NCBI GenBank assembly: GCA_965226095.1 | Contig: OZ245336.1 | Span: 682,001 to 746,000 of the forward strand | Origin: JANQSP01 sp965226095 | GTDB taxonomy: Bacteria > Bdellovibrionota > Bdellovibrionia > Bdellovibrionales > UBA1609 | Direction of reading: 5' to 3' | Length of the DNA stretch: 64,000 nucleotides | Shown here: piece by piece, positions 60,906 through 64,000 of the stretch | Layout: every line of letters starts with the position of its first letter | How positions within the stretch are numbered: the stretch's first letter is position 1 | The notes under the pieces: generated by a model | What the model was told of the DNA's origin: nothing | What the model saw: the letters and a program-made list of their open reading frames with translations, nothing else | Databases searched by the model: none | Translations under genes and position numbers: made by a program

Positions 60906-61421
60906 TTAGTTTAAGTTCAATTCCGGTTTTTGAGTATAATCTACAATGTAAGTGGACAGCGAATAAGAGTTTTTCCTATTATTTTTGTTAAAGTGAATGG
61001 TTAATTTTACTTCCAGTATCGAAGAAGATAAAAGTTTTTGAATATTTCCAATCACCTGTTCGGCCATCTCATTGTTTACTTCTCCGAGCAGATTTAGCAT
61101 CTGTTGAGGATTGGGTAATTCTATGGGTTGTGTTTTTACACTCCAGGAAAAATGTTTTTCATTTTCAAAATCCCCTTCCTCTGAATCGGGAATGGTATGG
61201 AGGGCTTTTTTACTCCATTCAAATTCCAGTTCGGTTATTTTATTTTCCAATAGTTCTATAGCTTTTTGATAATGCTGAATTTTTTCTATCCTTTGTAAGT
61301 TTCCGGATCTGATGTTTGACAAAATCACTGCCATACTGGAAAAAATAATAAGAGCGACCAGTATCTCTACCAGAGTGAATCCCTTTTTTTGTTTCAGTTT
61401 TTGTAACTGCACATTCATCAC
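60906..61421 (-). CDS. gspI: Type II secretion pseudopilin GspI
   Basis: The 171-residue minor pseudopilin has the leader and helix 'KKGFTLVEILVALIIFSSMA' and a short C-terminal domain. The central 'YQKAIELLENKITELEFEW' corresponds to the GspI helix that contacts GspK. It is placed between gspH and gspJ; there is a 4-nt gap to gspH and 8 nt to the TTG of gspJ. Confidence 0.82.
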   Translation of the reverse strand: MMNVQLQKLKQKKGFTLVEILVALIIFSSMAVILSNIRSGNLQRIEKIQHYQKAIELLENKITELEFEWSKKALHTIPDSEEGDFENEKHFSWSVKTQPIELPNPQQMLNLLGEVNNEMAEQVIGNIQKLLSSSILEVKLTIHFNKNNRKNSYSLSTYIVDYTQKPELNLN

Positions 61422-61425
61422 TAGT

Positions 61426-62013
61426 TCATTGCCTTTGTAAATCTGTTAAATGTTTTTCACCACTCAATACGGTCAGTTCTCCATGAAAGCGATCGATAAA
61501 AACAGACCAGTGTTTTTTTTCAGATTTTAATTTTAAAAGTATCTGACTGGTTTGGCCTTCTGGGAAGTAATAGATGTAAGCTTTTCCACTTAATACTTCC
61601 TGATTATTTTTACTATACTCAACACCCGTAAACTGTAAATTTCCTGGTAAATATTGAGGTTCTTCAGAAAAACCCGGAGCTGTAATAAACACTGTTGTTT
61701 CTTTAGAGGAATCTGTATTGTCTTTCTCTGAAAAATCAGTAGTGGAAAGCAATGCATGATCTGTTTTTTGTTCCACCCACCAGGTGGTGCCATCTTCATC
61801 ATCCATGTCGATCACCAGTCGATAAGTAATTTTGTTTAACTTAGCATAGCTGTCCAATTGCCTATTCAAAGCAATCAGTTGTCTGAATGTTTTTTTTATG
61901 CTGTTTTCCTGTCGATTAACAAAAGATACTCCCAGTCCCAATGAAGTGGCTAGAATCACTACAACAATCAGTAATTCCAGTAGAGTTAATCCTCTATTGG
62001 ATAGTTTTTTCAT
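61426..62013 (-). CDS. gspH: Type II secretion pseudopilin GspH
   Basis: The 195-residue pseudopilin has 'NRGLTLLELLIVVVILATSL' at the N-terminus and a beta-rich GspH domain ('YLPGNLQFTGVEYSK', 'YIYYFPEGQTSQILLKL'). 'KLNKITYRLVIDMDDED' matches the first strand of the domain. It overlaps gspG by 4 nt. Confidence 0.83.
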   Translation of the reverse strand: MKKLSNRGLTLLELLIVVVILATSLGLGVSFVNRQENSIKKTFRQLIALNRQLDSYAKLNKITYRLVIDMDDEDGTTWWVEQKTDHALLSTTDFSEKDNTDSSKETTVFITAPGFSEEPQYLPGNLQFTGVEYSKNNQEVLSGKAYIYYFPEGQTSQILLKLKSEKKHWSVFIDRFHGELTVLSGEKHLTDLQRQ

Positions 62014-62468
62014 AACTCCAATGAAGAAAGATCTTCTGAGTAACCTTCACCACCTTCTTTGCCACCTTGGCCTAAGCTGATGATTTCGTACTTGCCGGTG
62101 GATTCATCAAAGGAGTAGATGAACTCATTTTTCCAAGGATCTTTGGGGATTCTGCCGTTTTTCAAATAAGCTTCCGGTCCCCAGGATTCACATTCAGCTG
62201 GCGCCAGCACTAAGGCGGAGAGACCATCAGCATTTGAAGGGTAAAAAGAACAGTCCAGATAAAAAGTATCTACGGCTTCTGATATGCGGCTGATGAGAAT
62301 TTTTGCCTGATCCACTTTTGATCGTTCCAGTCTTGGGAAAATCACTCCTATCATAGTTGCAAAAATTCCGGCAATAATGGCCACAACGGCGATCACTTCC
62401 AATAAGGTCATTCCTTTATTGGTTTTTAATATTTTATTCCAGTTTTTTTTACGTGCATTGATTAACAT
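62010..62468 (-). CDS. gspG: Type II secretion major pseudopilin GspG
   Basis: The 152-residue major pseudopilin has 'NKGMTLLEVIAVVAIIAGIF' with Glu5, then 'FYLDCSFYPSNADGLSALV'. 'LKNGRIPKDPWKNEFIY' and 'YEIISLGQGGKEGGEG' form the calcium-binding C-terminus. A strong AGGAGG lies 6 nt before the ATG, fitting the high expression of the main subunit. Two cysteines (about 82 and 102) are extra and could form a disulphide. Confidence 0.95.
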   Translation of the reverse strand: MLINARKKNWNKILKTNKGMTLLEVIAVVAIIAGIFATMIGVIFPRLERSKVDQAKILISRISEAVDTFYLDCSFYPSNADGLSALVLAPAECESWGPEAYLKNGRIPKDPWKNEFIYSFDESTGKYEIISLGQGGKEGGEGYSEDLSSLEL

Positions 62469-62497
62469 TTGCTCCTCCTGTGCTCTTTTTATTTAAT

Positions 62498-63709
62498 TTA
62501 GGAAATCTGGTTGTACATATTGAGTATGGGAACCATTACGGAAAAAATAATAAATGCCACGATTCCTCCCATGATCATTATCATAGACGGGCCTAAAAGA
62601 GAAGTTAAAGTGTTGATTTCTGTTTTTACCTGAAAATCATAGGCTTCACTGATTTTTAATAACATATTTTCCAGTTCTCCTGTTTTTTCGCCCACTTTGA
62701 TCATTTGAATGGTCATGGGTGGAAATTGTTTGGATTTTTCCAATGGCGCCGCAATGGATTCTCCTTCTCGAATATTGGTTCTGGCATTTTGAATAGCTTC
62801 TTTTAAAATAACATTTTTAGCTACATTTTGCACAATATCCATAGAGAGCAACATGGGAACTCCTCCTTCCAATAAAGTGGCAAGAGTTCTACTAAAACGG
62901 GAAATGGCTGCAGAGCGAATAAGCTTACCCATAACAGGTAATTGTAAATAGAGAGTATCCAACTTGTATCGACCTTTAATTGTTTGTGACCATCGTTTTA
63001 TGAAGAAGGCAGCGATGCCTAGTATAGCTAGAATTATGGGCCATGAAGTGACAATGAGATTACTAAAAGACATGACTACTTGAGTGTGCCATGGGAGGAG
63101 ATTTTCATCTTCAAATAAAACAGTGATTTTTGGAATGATATAAATAAATAAAAACAGGACAATAAAAAAAGTAAACACAGTGATCAGTAAGGGATAGGCG
63201 AGAGTGGATCGAATTTTATTAGTTAATTCCGCCTGACTTTCAGTAAATTCCGCCAATTTTAGAAGCACCATATCCAGGGTGCCGGAATTTTCCCCTGCCT
63301 CACACATGGAGATATAAGTGGTATCAAAAATTTTGGGATACTTTTGTAAAGCTTTATAAAAAGGCTGTCCTTCATTAACTTGGTTTTTAATGTGTCCAAG
63401 TGCCGGTCCTAAAACCGGATGGTTGATTTGTTTGGTAATGGTGGAGAGGGAATCCACCAAAGGTACATTGGCTCTCAATAGCGTGGCTAGCAGACGGGTC
63501 ATCGTGCAAAGGGTTTTTATGTCTACCCGATTTCTGGAAAACAAGCTCGACTTTTTTTTATGCTTGCTTTTTTGTTTATCCTTTAAGTCCACTATAAAGA
63601 TATTGTCTTTTTTTAAAAGAACTTTGGCATTTTGTGAATTGTCAGCGCTGATGGAGCCGCTGACATTACGACCTTCCTTATTTATTCCTTTGTATTCAAA
63701 GACTGGCAT
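62498..63709 (-). CDS. gspF: Type II secretion inner-membrane platform protein GspF
   Basis: The 403-residue protein has two T2SSF domains, each with 'TRLLATLLRANVPLVDSLST' and 'SRTLATLLEGGVPMLLSMDI' motifs, and three membrane helices ('LLITVFTFFIVLFLFIYII', 'IILAILGIAAFFI', 'IMIMGGIVAFIIFSVMV'). It begins 'PVFEYKGINKEGRNVSGSIS', the normal GspF start. It interacts with GspE and GspL. GspE, D and C are not in the window and presumably lie elsewhere or beyond the right edge. Confidence 0.95.
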   Translation of the reverse strand: MPVFEYKGINKEGRNVSGSISADNSQNAKVLLKKDNIFIVDLKDKQKSKHKKKSSLFSRNRVDIKTLCTMTRLLATLLRANVPLVDSLSTITKQINHPVLGPALGHIKNQVNEGQPFYKALQKYPKIFDTTYISMCEAGENSGTLDMVLLKLAEFTESQAELTNKIRSTLAYPLLITVFTFFIVLFLFIYIIPKITVLFEDENLLPWHTQVVMSFSNLIVTSWPIILAILGIAAFFIKRWSQTIKGRYKLDTLYLQLPVMGKLIRSAAISRFSRTLATLLEGGVPMLLSMDIVQNVAKNVILKEAIQNARTNIREGESIAAPLEKSKQFPPMTIQMIKVGEKTGELENMLLKISEAYDFQVKTEINTLTSLLGPSMIMIMGGIVAFIIFSVMVPILNMYNQIS

Positions 63710-63814
63710 AGCATTATCCTGTTGTAGGTGATGCTACTTGCTGTCAGTGGTGTATGTAAAGATTTCAGGTGCTTGTGACGCTTCGCTTAGGTGCGCTTAA
63801 AAAATTCATGAACA

Positions 63815-63838
63815 GAAAAGTCCCTTGGAGGCTTTCAG
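63815..63838. repeat. Degenerate type C-like palindrome
   Basis: GAAAAGTCCCTTGGAGGCTTTCAG resembles the type C arms and loop (AAAGTC-TCTTGGG-GACTTT) with changes in the right arm. It lies between gspF and a gene entering from the right edge. GACGCTTCGCTT just upstream also occurs at 36129-36140. Confidence 0.5.
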
Positions 63839-63920
63839 GGTGTTTTTCAGGTTATAGAAACATAGGATGAAAACGCTGTTGTTTTACACTAACTCTCCTG
63901 AACCTAAGTATGTGTTTTCT

Positions 63921-64000
63921 TTAGGTTTTGGTTGGGGTGATATATCTTTTCAAAGAATGGCCTTTTTCTTTCAATTGTTCTTTAATTTGTTCAATAGATT
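63921..64000 (-). CDS. C-terminal end of a gene continuing beyond the window
   Basis: On the minus strand the frame is open from the right edge to a TAA at 63923-63921. It encodes a basic, helical end ('SIEQIKEQLKEKGHSLKRY', then ITPTKT). This does not resemble the usual GspE C-terminus, so the next gene may not be gspE. Too little is visible to name it. Confidence 0.4.
   Translation of the reverse strand, partial: SIEQIKEQLKEKGHSLKRYITPTKT

Overview
The window is 64 kb of AT-rich, gene-dense DNA from a Gram-negative bacterium. It carries a type II secretion operon, two TonB proteins with ExbB/ExbD, Lol-type lipoprotein export, YajC-SecD-SecF, a bifunctional PBP and many lipoproteins. An MglA-type GTPase next to recR and dnaX, a GspN-type T2SS subunit, tandem DUF507 genes and an HNH endonuclease of the kind common in predatory 'delta' groups suggest Bdellovibrionota, Oligoflexia or a related former deltaproteobacterial lineage. 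This placement is inference; there is no rRNA in the window.

Layout. 1-6.45 kb: end of a tonB-like gene, a DUF4143 ATPase, two exported proteins and priA. 6.45-11.27 kb: an accessory island between priA and rpsB, with palindromic repeats, a deoxyribosyltransferase-like putative defence protein, an HNH endonuclease, a HepT/MntA-type toxin-antitoxin pair and a decayed second copy of the deoxyribosyltransferase-like gene. 11.27-18.4 kb: a tightly overlapping housekeeping operon rpsB-tsf-pyrH-frr-uppS-rseP-tsaB-rluD, without the cdsA and dxr often found between uppS and rseP. 18.4-24.5 kb: small exported and PilZ-like proteins, mglA-recR-dnaX on the minus strand, a cupin, an ATP-grasp-like enzyme and gloB. 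24.8-33.1 kb: a TonB-dependent receptor followed by a complete TonB2-type energising module (DUF3450, long ExbB, short ExbB, ExbD, TonB, TPR). 33.1-42.5 kb: PBP1, two DUF507 proteins, an outer-membrane protein, maeB and a phosphohexomutase. 42.5-51.3 kb: two paralogous lipoproteins (one frameshifted), glutathione reductase, purine nucleoside phosphorylase, an MTA/SAH deaminase, LolC/E, another lipoprotein and tRNA-Leu(GAG). 51.4-54.5 kb: yajC-secD-secF. 54.5-63.7 kb: minus-strand gspF-G-H-I-J-K-L-M-N.

The most unusual feature is a set of short interspersed palindromes in at least three sequence types: A, ATTCC-CGC-N-GCG-GGAAT with a trailing CCAG; B, CTGAAAGCTCT-N3-AGAGCTTTCAG; C, CTTGAAAGTC-TCTTGGG-GACTTTCAAG. 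They sit mainly between genes and often in A+B composites, but also in frame inside two coding regions: the TonB linker at 113-132, and the HNH endonuclease N-terminus at 8846-8899, just after a good ribosome-binding site. These look like small mobile repeats that have been turned into protein sequence. No single undescribed multi-gene system is certain. The best candidates are the repeat family, the priA-rpsB defence-like island, and the cysteine-rich paired lipoprotein family.
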